Positions 5,073 to 14,163 of a DNA stretch of 45,536 nt are shown piece by piece. Numbering within the stretch: the first letter of the stretch is position 1; the number at the start of each line of letters is the position of its first letter. The notes beneath the pieces are model-generated. The model was not told the origin of the DNA. It saw only the letters and a program-made list of their open reading frames with translations, and ran no database searches. Source of the DNA: an uncultured Bacteroidales bacterium (GTDB taxonomy: Bacteria; Bacteroidota; Bacteroidia; Bacteroidales; Bacteroidaceae); assembly GCA_902801485.1 (NCBI GenBank), contig CADCIP010000028.1, positions 1-45,536 of the forward strand, given 5' to 3'. Made by a program: the position numbers and the translations under genes.

Positions 5073-7793
5073 TTACTCTTCCACAGCAGCCTGTGCGGCG
5101 GCGAGACGTGCGATGGGCACACGGAAAGGTGAGCAGGAAGCGTAGTTCATGCCTACCTTTGCACAGAATTTAACTGAGCTGGGTTCGCCACCATGTTCAC
5201 CACAGATACCTGTGCGCATGCCTGGACGAACTGCGCGACCCTTTTCTACAGCCATCTTGATGAGCTGTCCTACTCCGTTTTGATCGAGAACCTGGAATGG
5301 ATCAACCTTCAGTATCTTCTTCTCGAGATATACGGGCAAGAAGCTGGCAATATCGTCGCGAGAGTAACCGAATGTCATCTGAGTAAGGTCGTTAGTACCG
5401 AATGAGAAGTACTCAGCCTCTTTCGCAATTTTGTCTGCTGTGAGGGCAGCACGTGGTATCTCAATCATTGTACCGATTTCGAATGGAATTTCAACGCCTT
5501 CTTCAGCGAATACTTCCTTAGCAACCTTCTGGATGATTTCCTTCTGCTGCTTGAGCTCGTAGAGAATACCAATAAGAGGAACCATGATTTCGGGATGTGG
5601 ATCGTATCCTTCCTTCTTCAACTGGCAAGCAGCGCCAAGGATGGCACGAGTCTGCATAGCTGTAATCTCGGGGAATGTGATACCCAGACGGCAACCACGA
5701 TGGCCCAACATGGGGTTATTCTCGGCCAATGAGTTGACACGCTTACGGATTTCTTCTACAGTTACGCCCATCTCCTTAGCCATAGTCTCCTGACCGGCAT
5801 TGTCATGGGGTACAAACTCATGCAATGGGGGGTCGAGCAGACGGATGTTAACGTGCAAGCCGTCCATAGCCTTAAGGATACCGTAGAAGTCGGCCTTCTG
5901 ATAGGGGAGGAGCTTAGCCAAAGCTTTCTCACGACCTTCAACAGTGTCAGCCAGAATCATTTCGCGCATAGCAATAATCTTCTGTCCGTCGAAGAACATG
6001 TGTTCTGTACGTGTAAGACCAATACCCTTGGCTCCGAATGCACGAGCTACCTGAGCATCGTGTGGTGTATCAGCATTGGTACGAACTTCCATCTTGGTAT
6101 ATTTGTCGCAGAGATCCATGAGGGCTTTGAAGTCACCACTCAACTCGGCTGCCTTGGTAGGAATCTCACCGGCAAATACCTGACCAGTTGTACCATTCAG
6201 TGAAATGTAATCACCTTCTTTATATACAACTCCCTCAATTTCTACGGTCTTAGTCTTGTAGTTTACATTGATGGCACCAGCACCGGAAACGCAGCACTTA
6301 CCCATACCACGAGCCACAACGGCAGCGTGAGATGTCATACCACCACGAGCTGTTAAGATACCTTCTGCTGCAGACATACCAGCGAGGTCTTCGGGAGAGG
6401 TCTCGATACGAACCATGATAACCTTGTGGCCATCGGCATGCCATGCCTCTGCATCGTCGGCGTGGAATACAATCTGACCGCAGGCTGCACCAGGTGATGC
6501 AGGCAGACCCTGGGTAATGGGCTTAGCCTTCTTCAGGGCATCCTTATCGAATACGGGGTGCAACAACTCGTCCAGCTTTTGAGGCTCGCAACGCAATATG
6601 GCAGTCTTTTCGTCGATCATGCCCTCGCGGAGCAGATCCATGGCAATCTTTACCATTGCGGTACCGGTACGCTTACCATTACGTGTCTGTAAGAACCATA
6701 ATTTGCCTTCCTGTACGGTGAACTCCATATCCTGCATATCGTGGTAATGCTTCTCCAGTTTGTCCTGCAGAGCATCCAGTTCCTTGTACAACTCTGGCAT
6801 AGCTTCCTCCATAGAAGGATACTTGGCAAGGCGCTCTTCCTCTGAGATGCCTGCACGCTCAGCCCAACGCTGAGAACCAATCTTTGTAATCTGCTGAGGA
6901 GTGCGGATACCGGCTACTACGTCCTCGCCCTGAGCATTAATCAGGTACTCACCATTGAAGAGGTTCTCGCCATTACCGGCATCGCGAGAGAAGCAAACAC
7001 CTGTAGCAGATGTGTCGCCCATATTACCAAATACCATTGCCATAACAGAAACAGCAGTACCCCATTCATCGGGTATGCCTTCCATCTTACGGTAAAGGAT
7101 GGCACGTTCGTTCATCCAGCTACGGAATACTGCACAGATGGCTCCCCAAAGTTGCTCCTTGGGGTCGGTAGGGAAGTCCTGACCAGTCTGGTCCTTAATG
7201 GCCTTCTTAAAAAGCTCAACCAACTTCTTCAGTGACTCTACAGAGAGGTCTTTGTCAAGAACAACTCCCTGCTCTTCCTTAACCTTCTCGATAATAGCTT
7301 CGAATGGGTCGATGTCTTCTTTGTTAACTGGCTTCAGCCCCAACACAACATCGCCATACATCTGAACAAAGCGACGGTAGCTGTCATATACGAAGTGAGG
7401 ATTGCCGGTCTTCTTTACCATACCCTCTGCTACTTCGTCGTTCAAACCAAGATTCAGGATAGTATCCATCATACCTGGCATAGAAGCACGAGCACCAGAA
7501 CGTACAGATACCAGAAGTGGATTGTTTGGATCGCCAAACTTACACTTCATAAGGTTTTCTGTATGTGCTACAGCGGCATTCACATCGTCTTGCAACAACT
7601 CGACAATCTTTGCCTGCCCTACCTTATAATATTCATTACATGTATCTGTGGTAATGGTGAATCCTGGAGGAACAGGAACGCCAATGTGATTCATTTCGGC
7701 AAGGTTGGCACCCTTACCGCCCAAAACTTCACGCATTTGGGCACTACCTTCAGCTTGTCCGTTGCCAAAGGTGTAAACACGTTTTTGACTCAT
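5073..7793 (-). CDS. ppdK: Pyruvate, phosphate dikinase
   Basis: A 906-residue cytosolic enzyme that interconverts pyruvate, ATP and phosphate with PEP, AMP and pyrophosphate. The N-terminal nucleotide-binding domain opens with GGKGANLAEM and LVSVRSGARASMPGMMDTI. The swivelling phosphohistidine domain has GGMTSHAAVVARG with H489. The C-terminal PEP/pyruvate barrel has the catalytic Cys C864 in TGICGEHGGE. Length is normal for the bacterial family. In Bacteroidales the enzyme links glycolysis and gluconeogenesis at the PEP-pyruvate node; the gluconeogenic fbp lies nearby. The gene stands alone with its own consensus promoter and terminator. Confidence 0.98.
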   Translation of the reverse strand: MSQKRVYTFGNGQAEGSAQMREVLGGKGANLAEMNHIGVPVPPGFTITTDTCNEYYKVGQAKIVELLQDDVNAAVAHTENLMKCKFGDPNNPLLVSVRSGARASMPGMMDTILNLGLNDEVAEGMVKKTGNPHFVYDSYRRFVQMYGDVVLGLKPVNKEDIDPFEAIIEKVKEEQGVVLDKDLSVESLKKLVELFKKAIKDQTGQDFPTDPKEQLWGAICAVFRSWMNERAILYRKMEGIPDEWGTAVSVMAMVFGNMGDTSATGVCFSRDAGNGENLFNGEYLINAQGEDVVAGIRTPQQITKIGSQRWAERAGISEEERLAKYPSMEEAMPELYKELDALQDKLEKHYHDMQDMEFTVQEGKLWFLQTRNGKRTGTAMVKIAMDLLREGMIDEKTAILRCEPQKLDELLHPVFDKDALKKAKPITQGLPASPGAACGQIVFHADDAEAWHADGHKVIMVRIETSPEDLAGMSAAEGILTARGGMTSHAAVVARGMGKCCVSGAGAINVNYKTKTVEIEGVVYKEGDYISLNGTTGQVFAGEIPTKAAELSGDFKALMDLCDKYTKMEVRTNADTPHDAQVARAFGAKGIGLTRTEHMFFDGQKIIAMREMILADTVEGREKALAKLLPYQKADFYGILKAMDGLHVNIRLLDPPLHEFVPHDNAGQETMAKEMGVTVEEIRKRVNSLAENNPMLGHRGCRLGITFPEITAMQTRAILGAACQLKKEGYDPHPEIMVPLIGILYELKQQKEIIQKVAKEVFAEEGVEIPFEIGTMIEIPRAALTADKIAKEAEYFSFGTNDLTQMTFGYSRDDIASFLPVYLEKKILKVDPFQVLDQNGVGQLIKMAVEKGRAVRPGMRTGICGEHGGEPSSVKFCAKVGMNYASCSPFRVPIARLAAAQAAVEE

Positions 7794-7834
7794 AATTTTA
7801 AAACTGTTATATTAGGTTATTTCATTGTTTTTTG

Positions 7835-7866
7835 CAAATATAGACCAAATTCCTTATTATTCCAAA
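7835..7866 (-). promoter_or_regulatory. ppdK promoter, TTTG-N20-TATATTTG
   Basis: TTTG at 7863-7866 and TATATTTG at 7835-7842 on the minus strand, separated by exactly 20 bases. The leader to the ATG is about 35 bases and shows no clear riboswitch-like structure. Confidence 0.8.
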
Positions 7867-7896
7867 GAAAATGATGTTTTTTGTTGATTTATTCCA

Positions 7897-7904
7897 TAAA
7901 TTTG
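7897..7904 (+). promoter_or_regulatory. -7 box of rlmD
   Basis: TAAATTTG lies 25 bases before the rlmD ATG, divergent from the ppdK promoter. No TTTG is present at the standard upstream distance. Confidence 0.5.
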
Positions 7905-7929
7905 CACAAACATTATCTATTTACGTATT

Positions 7930-9393
7930 ATGACAAGAAAGAAGAAGCAGTTACCAATATATGAGAAAATAGAGATACAGGATGTTGCTGCAGAGGGTAA
8001 GGCTTTGACAAGAATAGACGATTTAGTCGTCTTTGTTCCCTATGTTGTTCCAGGCGATATTGTTGACCTGAAAGTTACTCGCAAGAAGCATCATTATGCC
8101 GAGGCTGTGGCTGTAAAATTCCATAAATACAGTCAGCAGAGGGCAGTTCCTTTCTGCGAGCATTTTGGTGTATGTGGAGGCTGCAAATGGCAATGCCTGT
8201 CCTATGAAGAACAGATACGATACAAACAGAAGCAAGTGATGGATAACCTTACCCGAATCGGTAAGGTAGAATTGCCGGAATGCTCGCCTATTCTGGGTAG
8301 TAAGAAAACACAGGAATATCGTAACAAACTGGATTTTGCTTGCAGCAATAAGCAATGGCTTACAGAAGAACAGTTGCGTGACGGCATACCCTTCGAACCA
8401 GGAATAGGGTTTCATATCAGCGGTGCTTTTGATAAGGTATTACCTATACATAAGTGCTGGTTGATGGACAATCTGAACAACGAAATCAGGAACTGGTTAT
8501 ACGATTATGCCCGCACGAATAACCTTACGTTTTATGATTTGAGGGCACAGCAGGGTTTCTTGCGAGGCATCGTCTTGAGAAATTCTATTTCAGATGAATG
8601 GATGGTGACCGTACAGTTTGGACCAACAGCTCATGTTGAGGCAAGCAAGGATGCTGCTGAGGAAGAAATACTATCAGAGTCACTTTTCGACAGGGAAGAG
8701 GCGATGAAACTTCTTGAGTCGTTGCATGTTAAATTCCCTCAGATAACAAGTCTGATGTATGTATATAATCCAAAATGTAATGATACTTTTGGAGATTTAG
8801 ATGTAAAATGCTATTATGGTACTGACCATATTTATGAGCTGATGGAGGATTTGCGTTTTAAGGTTGGTTCGAAGAGCTTTTATCAGACAAATACCGAGCA
8901 GGCCTATATATTATATAAGGTAGTAAGGGGATTTGCTAACCTTTCTGGAAATGAGATGGTTTATGATTTATATACAGGTACAGGAACAATAGCCAATTTT
9001 GTCGCTAAGCAGGCTAAACAAGTTATTGGCATTGAGTATGTGCCTGAGGCCATAGAAGATGCTAAGGTTAATTCTGCCATAAACAATATTGACAATACGC
9101 TATTCTATGCTGGTGACATGAAAGATATCCTGAATAGAGAATTCATAGAGAAACATGGGAGGCCCGATGTTATTATTACCGATCCTCCACGTGCGGGAAT
9201 GCATCAAGATGTTATAGATACAATTTTGTTTGCCGAACCCAAGCGAATTGTCTATGTTAGTTGTAACCCTGCTACTCAGGCTCGTGATCTTCAACTTCTT
9301 GATATGCTATATCGTGTTACAAAGGTTCAGCCGGTGGATATGTTCCCTCACACACAACACGTAGAGAATGTTGTATTACTAGAGCATAGGTAA
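7930..9393 (+). CDS. rlmD: 23S rRNA (uracil-C5)-methyltransferase, RlmD/RumA type
   Basis: A 487-residue SAM-dependent RNA methyltransferase that makes 5-methyluridine in 23S rRNA (U1939 in E. coli numbering, by family). It has the N-terminal TRAM domain (about 10-65), iron-sulfur ligands in C76-x5-C82-x2-C85 with a fourth Cys in PIHKCWLM, the SAM-binding loop VYDLYTGTGTIANF, the motif DPPRAGMH, and the catalytic Cys C445 in YVSCNPATQARDL with the general base Glu near E479 in QHVENVV. TrmA-like substrate specificity cannot be ruled out from sequence alone, but the TRAM and iron-sulfur parts favour the RlmD group. Its stop is one base from the stop of the convergent fbp gene. Confidence 0.9.
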   Translation: MTRKKKQLPIYEKIEIQDVAAEGKALTRIDDLVVFVPYVVPGDIVDLKVTRKKHHYAEAVAVKFHKYSQQRAVPFCEHFGVCGGCKWQCLSYEEQIRYKQKQVMDNLTRIGKVELPECSPILGSKKTQEYRNKLDFACSNKQWLTEEQLRDGIPFEPGIGFHISGAFDKVLPIHKCWLMDNLNNEIRNWLYDYARTNNLTFYDLRAQQGFLRGIVLRNSISDEWMVTVQFGPTAHVEASKDAAEEEILSESLFDREEAMKLLESLHVKFPQITSLMYVYNPKCNDTFGDLDVKCYYGTDHIYELMEDLRFKVGSKSFYQTNTEQAYILYKVVRGFANLSGNEMVYDLYTGTGTIANFVAKQAKQVIGIEYVPEAIEDAKVNSAINNIDNTLFYAGDMKDILNREFIEKHGRPDVIITDPPRAGMHQDVIDTILFAEPKRIVYVSCNPATQARDLQLLDMLYRVTKVQPVDMFPHTQHVENVVLLEHR

Positions 9394-9394
9394 G

Positions 9395-11386
9395 TTATTT
9401 TTCTTTTATTATTCCGTGTTGATAAGCATATAGGAGTTCCCGTAATTCTTTTACCTGTCTCTTTAGAATAACCCCCTTGTCGGTATCCCTGACACGAACC
9501 CTCTTGCCGGTCATTACTTCTATTTGAGTGCTGCTTTTAATGTCTGTTTCATTCATGATAGCCTCGCGTGTACTGGTAAAGGGCTCGTGCTGTATAAGCA
9601 GGAATCCACGACTATGATATACAAGTGTATATCCGGCAATGCCTGTTGTTTTATGGTAAGCTTTTGCAAATCCGCCGTCTATCACCATCAGGCGTCCATC
9701 TGCCTTTATAGGATTTTCTCCTTGTGAAGCATGAACAGGAACATGCCCGTTTATGATGTGGCGATTGCTCCCCTTGACATCAAAAGCATCAAGAATACTA
9801 TCGCAAATTTCAGGTTTCTCTCTTAACTTATAATAATTACCTTTTTCTTCGTGATATAACGAATTGTCTGCAAGGAAATACCGCTCGAATGTCGTCATTC
9901 TGTTTTTGTCAAACAAGGGACTGTCTGGACCACACCACAAGTACCAAAAGTAGTCTCTGGCTTTCTGTCGTTCGGTCTTTGATACATCATTCTGGAATGC
10001 AGTACGTATATACATTCCTATGTGATGCAATAATTCTTTTCCTTTATATTTTTTCCCGTTGAGCATTACCTCTTTTAGACTTCCGTCTTCATTTAAAGGG
10101 ATTGAAGCATGGAATAGAAGGTTCCCGTTAAAAATACCATACATGCATCCGTGTGACAATATGCAACGTATATGTTTTTGCAACTTTTCGGATATACGGA
10201 AAGAATGATGTAGTTTGTTTACGACATCTTCCTCTTCAGGTGTGAGTTTGTATGGGTCTGACGGATTTACTGTTGGAAAGATACGGTCTTTCAATTCATA
10301 CTCCTTTCCATCCAAGATATATACAGATCTGTTGTAATCAATATTCTCAAGCGTGCCGGGTCCATTCATTCCCCATTCTGGGTATTGACGCCTCATTTGT
10401 GCTTCCAGCTTAAACTGTATGATACTTATGGCTTTGTGCATTTGCGCAATCAGTCTGGTGCTTTTCTCGTCTAATGGCTTTTCTGTGTGAGGAATAAACT
10501 CTTTGCAAGGATCTTCTGAATAATATTCTATAGCGAAGGTTGCTAATGGAAGAAGGTTTATGCCGTATCCTTCTTCGAGTGTTGTCATATTACCAAATCG
10601 TAAAGATAATCTTAAAACTGTAGCTATGCAAGGATCGCATCCGGCAGCAGCCCCCATCCAAAGTGCATCATGGTTCCCCCATTGAATGTCAAAGTTTTCG
10701 CGTGTTAACAGATAGTCCATAATTATGTGTGCACCTGGTCCACGATCGAAAATGTCGCCGAGAATATGAAGTTGGTCAATGCTGAGTTTCTGAATGACAT
10801 TACAGATAACCGTAATAAAATTTTGTGCTTGTCCTGTTTGTATGATTGTCTCTATGATTCGTTGAAAATAAGCTTCTTTGTCATCATCTATGGGACTTTC
10901 ATGTAATAGTTCCTCTATGATATATGCAAACTGGCGGGGAAGCACTTTGCGAACTTTGCTTCGTGTATATTTGCTGCTGACGGACTGACAAACTTGTATA
11001 AGACGGTATAGCGAGACAGCATAGTATTGGCTCAAGTCTTCGTCGGCTTTTTCTTTTATCATTTCCAGTTTCTTCTCTGGATAATAGATTAATGTGCAAA
11101 GTTCGCGAATCTCTTTGTCGGAGAGTGATTCGCCAAAAAGTTCTTTCACCTTGCGCTTAATATTTCCACTGGCGTTGCGAAGTATGTGTAAAAAAGCCTC
11201 ATGTTCACCATGTATGTCTGCCACAAAATGCTCAGTTCCTTTCGGCAGATTCATTATGGCTTCAAGGTTGATAATTTCTGTACTTGCGCTACTACTATTG
11301 GGAAATGTCTGTGAAAGAAGTTCTAACAATCGCATATCTGCTCCCAAAACTTTTGAGTCCATGCTGTTAATCAGATTTTTATTCAT
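9395..11386 (-). CDS. fbp: Fructose-1,6-bisphosphatase, class III
   Basis: A 663-residue gluconeogenic phosphatase that hydrolyses fructose 1,6-bisphosphate. It belongs to the class III family with a calcineurin-like metal centre: FVADIHGEHEAF (D57, H59), LGDIFDRGPGAH, QWGNHDALWMG and INGHVPVHASQG are all present, followed by VIDGGFAKAYHKTTGIAGYTL. Length is typical for this family. It has its own consensus promoter. It converges on rlmD with a single base between the stops, so any terminator would have to lie inside the other gene; none is obvious. Confidence 0.96.
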   Translation of the reverse strand: MNKNLINSMDSKVLGADMRLLELLSQTFPNSSSASTEIINLEAIMNLPKGTEHFVADIHGEHEAFLHILRNASGNIKRKVKELFGESLSDKEIRELCTLIYYPEKKLEMIKEKADEDLSQYYAVSLYRLIQVCQSVSSKYTRSKVRKVLPRQFAYIIEELLHESPIDDDKEAYFQRIIETIIQTGQAQNFITVICNVIQKLSIDQLHILGDIFDRGPGAHIIMDYLLTRENFDIQWGNHDALWMGAAAGCDPCIATVLRLSLRFGNMTTLEEGYGINLLPLATFAIEYYSEDPCKEFIPHTEKPLDEKSTRLIAQMHKAISIIQFKLEAQMRRQYPEWGMNGPGTLENIDYNRSVYILDGKEYELKDRIFPTVNPSDPYKLTPEEEDVVNKLHHSFRISEKLQKHIRCILSHGCMYGIFNGNLLFHASIPLNEDGSLKEVMLNGKKYKGKELLHHIGMYIRTAFQNDVSKTERQKARDYFWYLWCGPDSPLFDKNRMTTFERYFLADNSLYHEEKGNYYKLREKPEICDSILDAFDVKGSNRHIINGHVPVHASQGENPIKADGRLMVIDGGFAKAYHKTTGIAGYTLVYHSRGFLLIQHEPFTSTREAIMNETDIKSSTQIEVMTGKRVRVRDTDKGVILKRQVKELRELLYAYQHGIIKEK

Positions 11387-11394
11387 ATATTATA

Positions 11395-11426
11395 CAAAAT
11401 TACTCATTTTTTGCGTTATGAGCAAA
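11395..11426 (-). promoter_or_regulatory. fbp promoter, TTTG-N20-TAATTTTG
   Basis: On the minus strand TTTG (11423-11426), 20 bases, then TAATTTTG (11395-11402). The box ends only 8 bases before the ATG, so the leader is extremely short or the message is nearly leaderless. Confidence 0.7.
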
Positions 11427-11445
11427 AGAATACGCTTAAATTGTG

Positions 11446-11453
11446 TAACTTTG
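11446..11453 (+). promoter_or_regulatory. -7 box of the PCMD-nspC operon
   Basis: TAACTTTG, 26 bases before the ATG at 11480, divergent from the fbp promoter. No TTTG is found at the expected distance upstream. Confidence 0.5.
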
Positions 11454-11479
11454 CATGCTGTTTAAGATAAAATGAGTGA

Positions 11480-12430
11480 ATGAGACTAGTATATGTACTT
11501 ATAGTGATGTTACTAACGACATCAAATGCATGGGCTGAAGAGGGTCAACTTACCTTCAGCAACTTTGACACATGGGTTACCCGTTCGATTAAGGAGAGCC
11601 TTTTAGTTGGAGGACATACGCGTACATTGTATGAAGTAGGTCCGACCGGTACTTTCAATGGTGCCAGAGCATATACCAATCAAGGTGGTTGTCCATGGGC
11701 AAACAGTAATGTTTTTGCAAAAGTTTATGGAGTTGTAAAGACTAATGTTAGTGTATATCCTGATACGCATGGCAACGGGAAGTGTGCTAAGTTGTATACA
11801 CATATAGTTAACTGCAAAGCCATTGGTGTTGTAAATATTAGTGTTCTAGCAGGAGGCTGCATTTTTACGGGCAATGTTATTGAGCCTATAACTAGTACTT
11901 CTAACCCGTGGTCAAAAATTAATCTAGGTATACCTTTTACGAAGCGCCCCAAAGCCATAAAGTTTGATTATAAATATTATAATCCAGGAAGTAAAACAAG
12001 AATCAAAGAGACAGGATTCAGTAAGACCCAGACAATCGACGGAAAAGATATGGGTGAGTGTATGTGTTTGTTACAGAAACGATGGGAAGATGAAACTGGC
12101 AATATTCATGCACAACGTATAGGAACTATGAGAGTCCGTTTTGACAAGAATACCAACGGTTGGGCCGAAGGTAAGGAATTTGTTATTCATTATGGCGACA
12201 TAAGCAAAGAAAGCTTTTACAGAGATTGGATGGGTATGGTTCAAGGCGAGCGATCTTTTTATGCCCTCAACAGCAAAGGTAAGAATGTACCTATTCAAGA
12301 GGAAGGCTGGGCTGATGTTAATGAGACGCCAACACATCTGATTGTCAAGTTTGTCAGCAGTTATGGCGGTGCATATATAGGTACTGTGGGAAATACATTA
12401 TGGATTGATAATGTAAGATTTGTTTATTGA
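11480..12430 (+). CDS. Secreted PCMD-domain-like protein
   Basis: A 316-residue protein with a signal peptide (MRLVYVLIVMLLTTSNAWA). The mature part resembles the PCMD (putative carbohydrate metabolism domain) beta-sandwich of Bacteroidetes: IPFTKRPKAIKFDYKYYNPG in the centre and the closing GGAYIGTVGNTLWIDNVRFVY, like the jelly-roll end of carbohydrate-binding modules. No catalytic residues can be named. The gene overlaps nspC by one base (TGATG), so the two are translated together, although one product is exported and the other cytosolic. The PCMD assignment is from memory of family motifs and is moderately certain. Confidence 0.65.
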   Translation: MRLVYVLIVMLLTTSNAWAEEGQLTFSNFDTWVTRSIKESLLVGGHTRTLYEVGPTGTFNGARAYTNQGGCPWANSNVFAKVYGVVKTNVSVYPDTHGNGKCAKLYTHIVNCKAIGVVNISVLAGGCIFTGNVIEPITSTSNPWSKINLGIPFTKRPKAIKFDYKYYNPGSKTRIKETGFSKTQTIDGKDMGECMCLLQKRWEDETGNIHAQRIGTMRVRFDKNTNGWAEGKEFVIHYGDISKESFYRDWMGMVQGERSFYALNSKGKNVPIQEEGWADVNETPTHLIVKFVSSYGGAYIGTVGNTLWIDNVRFVY

Positions 12431-13575
12431 TGAAACCATATTATCTTTTTGAAGAACGACTTCTCAGGCGCAACTTGGAACTAATAAAGCATGTTGCCGA
12501 TAGTGCTGGTGTTGAAATAATCCTGGCGTTTAAAGCATTTGCTTTGTGGAAGACATTTCCTGTTTTCAGGGAATACATAAAACACACAACGGCAAGTAGT
12601 TTGAATGAAGCCATGCTTTCATATCATGAATTTGGCAGTCTTGCCCATACATATAGTCCTGCATACACAGAGGATGATTTTCCTGCTATTTTAGATTGCA
12701 GCGGGCATGTTACCTTTAATTCTCTTTCTCAGTATGAACGATTTATGCCAATGGTAAGATCGTATAACAAGCATGAAGTCAGTGTAGGCGTAAGAATTAA
12801 TCCTGAGTATAGCGAAATAGAGACAGAACTTTACAATCCTTGTGCTCCTGGCAGTAGGTTTGGCATTCTGGCGGATCAACTCCCGGAGATGCTACCTGAA
12901 GGTATAGAAGGTTTTCATTGTCATTGCCACTGTGAAAGTTCTGCAGAATCTTTAGAAAACACATTAGTTCATTTAGAAGAAAAGTTTGGGCGTTGGTTCA
13001 ACCAAATTAAATGGCTGAATTTAGGCGGTGGTCACTTGATGACTCGTTCTGACTACAATGTCTCATACCTTATTAATATATTGTTGTCACTAAAGAATCG
13101 TTATCCTCATCTTAGAATCATCCTTGAGCCAGGAAGTGCATTTGCCTGGCAAACAGGGCCTTTGGTTGCCCAAGTTGTGGATATCGTGGAAAATCACGGT
13201 ATTCGCACGGCTATTCTTAATGTATCTTTTACATGTCACATGCCTGATTGTTTAGAGATGCCTTATCAACCATCGGTTCGAGGGGCTGAAACACTTCCGT
13301 TTGATGCAGTTAAGACAGCCAAACCAGACGATAATATATATCGTTTAGGTGGCAATAGTTGTTTAAGTGGTGATTATATGGGTAGTTGGAAATTTCCCCA
13401 TCCATTAGTGATTGGACAAGAGATTATCTTTGAAGATATGATTCATTATACTACAGTAAAAACCTGTATGTTCAATGGCATTGCACATCCTTCTATTGTT
13501 TTTGAGCACTTAAATGGTACAAAAGAATTGCTAAGAGAGTATGATTTTAATGATTATCGCAATAGAATGGATTAA
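12430..13575 (+). CDS. nspC: Carboxynorspermidine decarboxylase
   Basis: A 381-residue PLP enzyme of the alanine-racemase/ornithine-decarboxylase fold that decarboxylates carboxynorspermidine or carboxyspermidine in the alternative spermidine route used by Bacteroidetes and Vibrio. Visible features are the PLP lysine in LAFKAFALW (K35), the barrel strands GFHCHCHCESS and LNLGGGHLMTR, the phosphate-binding EPGSAFAW, and the active-site Cys region CHMPDCLEMPY. The start is ATG 12430-12432; a TTG one codon before it is not needed. The partner carboxynorspermidine dehydrogenase gene is not in the window. Confidence 0.92.
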   Translation: MKPYYLFEERLLRRNLELIKHVADSAGVEIILAFKAFALWKTFPVFREYIKHTTASSLNEAMLSYHEFGSLAHTYSPAYTEDDFPAILDCSGHVTFNSLSQYERFMPMVRSYNKHEVSVGVRINPEYSEIETELYNPCAPGSRFGILADQLPEMLPEGIEGFHCHCHCESSAESLENTLVHLEEKFGRWFNQIKWLNLGGGHLMTRSDYNVSYLINILLSLKNRYPHLRIILEPGSAFAWQTGPLVAQVVDIVENHGIRTAILNVSFTCHMPDCLEMPYQPSVRGAETLPFDAVKTAKPDDNIYRLGGNSCLSGDYMGSWKFPHPLVIGQEIIFEDMIHYTTVKTCMFNGIAHPSIVFEHLNGTKELLREYDFNDYRNRMD

Positions 13576-13590
13576 AAAAATGATGAATTA

Positions 13591-13622
13591 TTTGGCAGTT
13601 TGGCCAAAATGTTGTAATTTTG
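13591..13622 (+). promoter_or_regulatory. tRNA cluster promoter, TTTG-N20-TAATTTTG
   Basis: TTTG at 13591-13594 and TAATTTTG at 13615-13622, with exactly 20 bases between. It lies 80 bases before the first tRNA and directly after the nspC stop. Confidence 0.75.
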
Positions 13623-13701
13623 CACTCGCAATTCAGGGGAATGGCAAAGAAATAGATTAAATATTGAAAGATTGAGGGGTATCTGATTAAGTCTGATTCC
13701 T

Positions 13702-13774
13702 GCGGAAATAGCTCAGTTGGTAGAGCACAACCTTGCCAAGGTTGGGGTCGCGAGTTCGAGTCTCGTTTTCCGCT
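13702..13774 (+). tRNA. tRNA-Gly(GCC), copy 1
   Basis: A complete cloverleaf: acceptor GCGGAAA/TTTCCGC, D stem GCTC/GAGC, anticodon stem CAACC/GGTTG with loop TTGCCAA (anticodon GCC), and T arm GCGAG-TTCGAGT-CTCGT. The discriminator is T and CCA is not encoded. It is identical to copy 2 at 14036-14108. Confidence 0.97.
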
Positions 13775-13778
13775 CTGA

Positions 13779-13828
13779 GAGCAAAACGAGTTCAAGGTTC
13801 TAAAAGCATCGAGTCTCGTTTCCCGCTC
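13779..13828 (+). repeat. tRNA-Gly 3'-end mimic 1 with complementary spacer
   Basis: GAGCAAAACGAG (13779-13790) is complementary to the tRNA 3' segment just before it (13762-13775) and also to a near-copy of that segment at 13815-13828. The tract from about 13794 resembles the 3' half of tRNA-Gly without its 5' half. Confidence 0.75.
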
Positions 13829-13836
13829 GGAGAATT

Positions 13837-13918
13837 GCCCAGGTGGCGGAATTGGTAGACGCGCACGTTTCAGGTGCGTGTGCCGCAAGGCGTGCAGGTT
13901 CGAGTCCTGTTCTGGGCA
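13837..13918 (+). tRNA. tRNA-Leu(CAG)
   Basis: Acceptor GCCCAGG/TCTGGGC, anticodon stem CACGT/GCGTG with loop TTCAGGT (anticodon CAG), the class II long variable arm TGCCGCAAGGCGT, and T loop TTCGAGT. CCA is not encoded. Confidence 0.96.
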
Positions 13919-13939
13919 CAACTAATTAGACATCCTTTT

Positions 13940-14020
13940 GGAGAGGTGGCGGAATGGTAGACGCGCTACTTTGAGGTGGTAGTGCCGCGAGGCGTGGGAG
14001 TTCGAGTCTCCTCCTCTTCA
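13940..14020 (+). tRNA. tRNA-Leu(GAG)
   Basis: Acceptor GGAGAGG/CCTCTTC with one G-U pair, anticodon stem CTACT/GGTAG with loop TTGAGGT (anticodon GAG), long variable arm TGCCGCGAGGCGT, and T arm GGGAG-TTCGAGT-CTCCT. CCA is not encoded. Confidence 0.96.
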
Positions 14021-14035
14021 CTTTCAATGTTTATT

Positions 14036-14108
14036 GCGGAAATAGCTCAGTTGGTAGAGCACAACCTTGCCAAGGTTGGGGTCGCGAGTTCGAGTCTCGT
14101 TTTCCGCT
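14036..14108 (+). tRNA. tRNA-Gly(GCC), copy 2
   Basis: Same 73-base sequence as the first copy, including the T discriminator. Its downstream flank is also related to that of copy 1, so the unit was duplicated together with about 55 bases of trailer. Confidence 0.97.
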
Positions 14109-14112
14109 CGAA

Positions 14113-14163
14113 GAGCAAAACGAGCTCAAGTTTCTAAAAGCATCGAGTTTCGTTTTTCCGCTC
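14113..14163 (+). repeat. tRNA-Gly 3'-end mimic 2 with complementary spacer
   Basis: Same arrangement as after copy 1: GAGCAAAACGAG at 14113-14124, then a tRNA 3'-end look-alike at 14149-14163 (TTCGTTTTTCCGCTC). It differs from mimic 1 at several positions but keeps the pairing potential. Confidence 0.75.

Noticed and set aside
13779-13828. The hairpin after tRNA-Gly copy 1 as a terminator
   Set aside because: No T tract follows and three more tRNA genes lie downstream; a strong terminator is found only at 14172-14209.
13794-13832. The tRNA-like tract after tRNA-Gly copy 1 as an additional tRNA gene
   Set aside because: Only the 3' half is recognisable; there is no D arm, anticodon arm or 5' acceptor strand.
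13547-13921. A 124-codon minus-strand frame across the first tRNAs
   Set aside because: The peptide GKRDSNSRPQPWQGCALPTE is the familiar false translation of antisense tRNA sequence.
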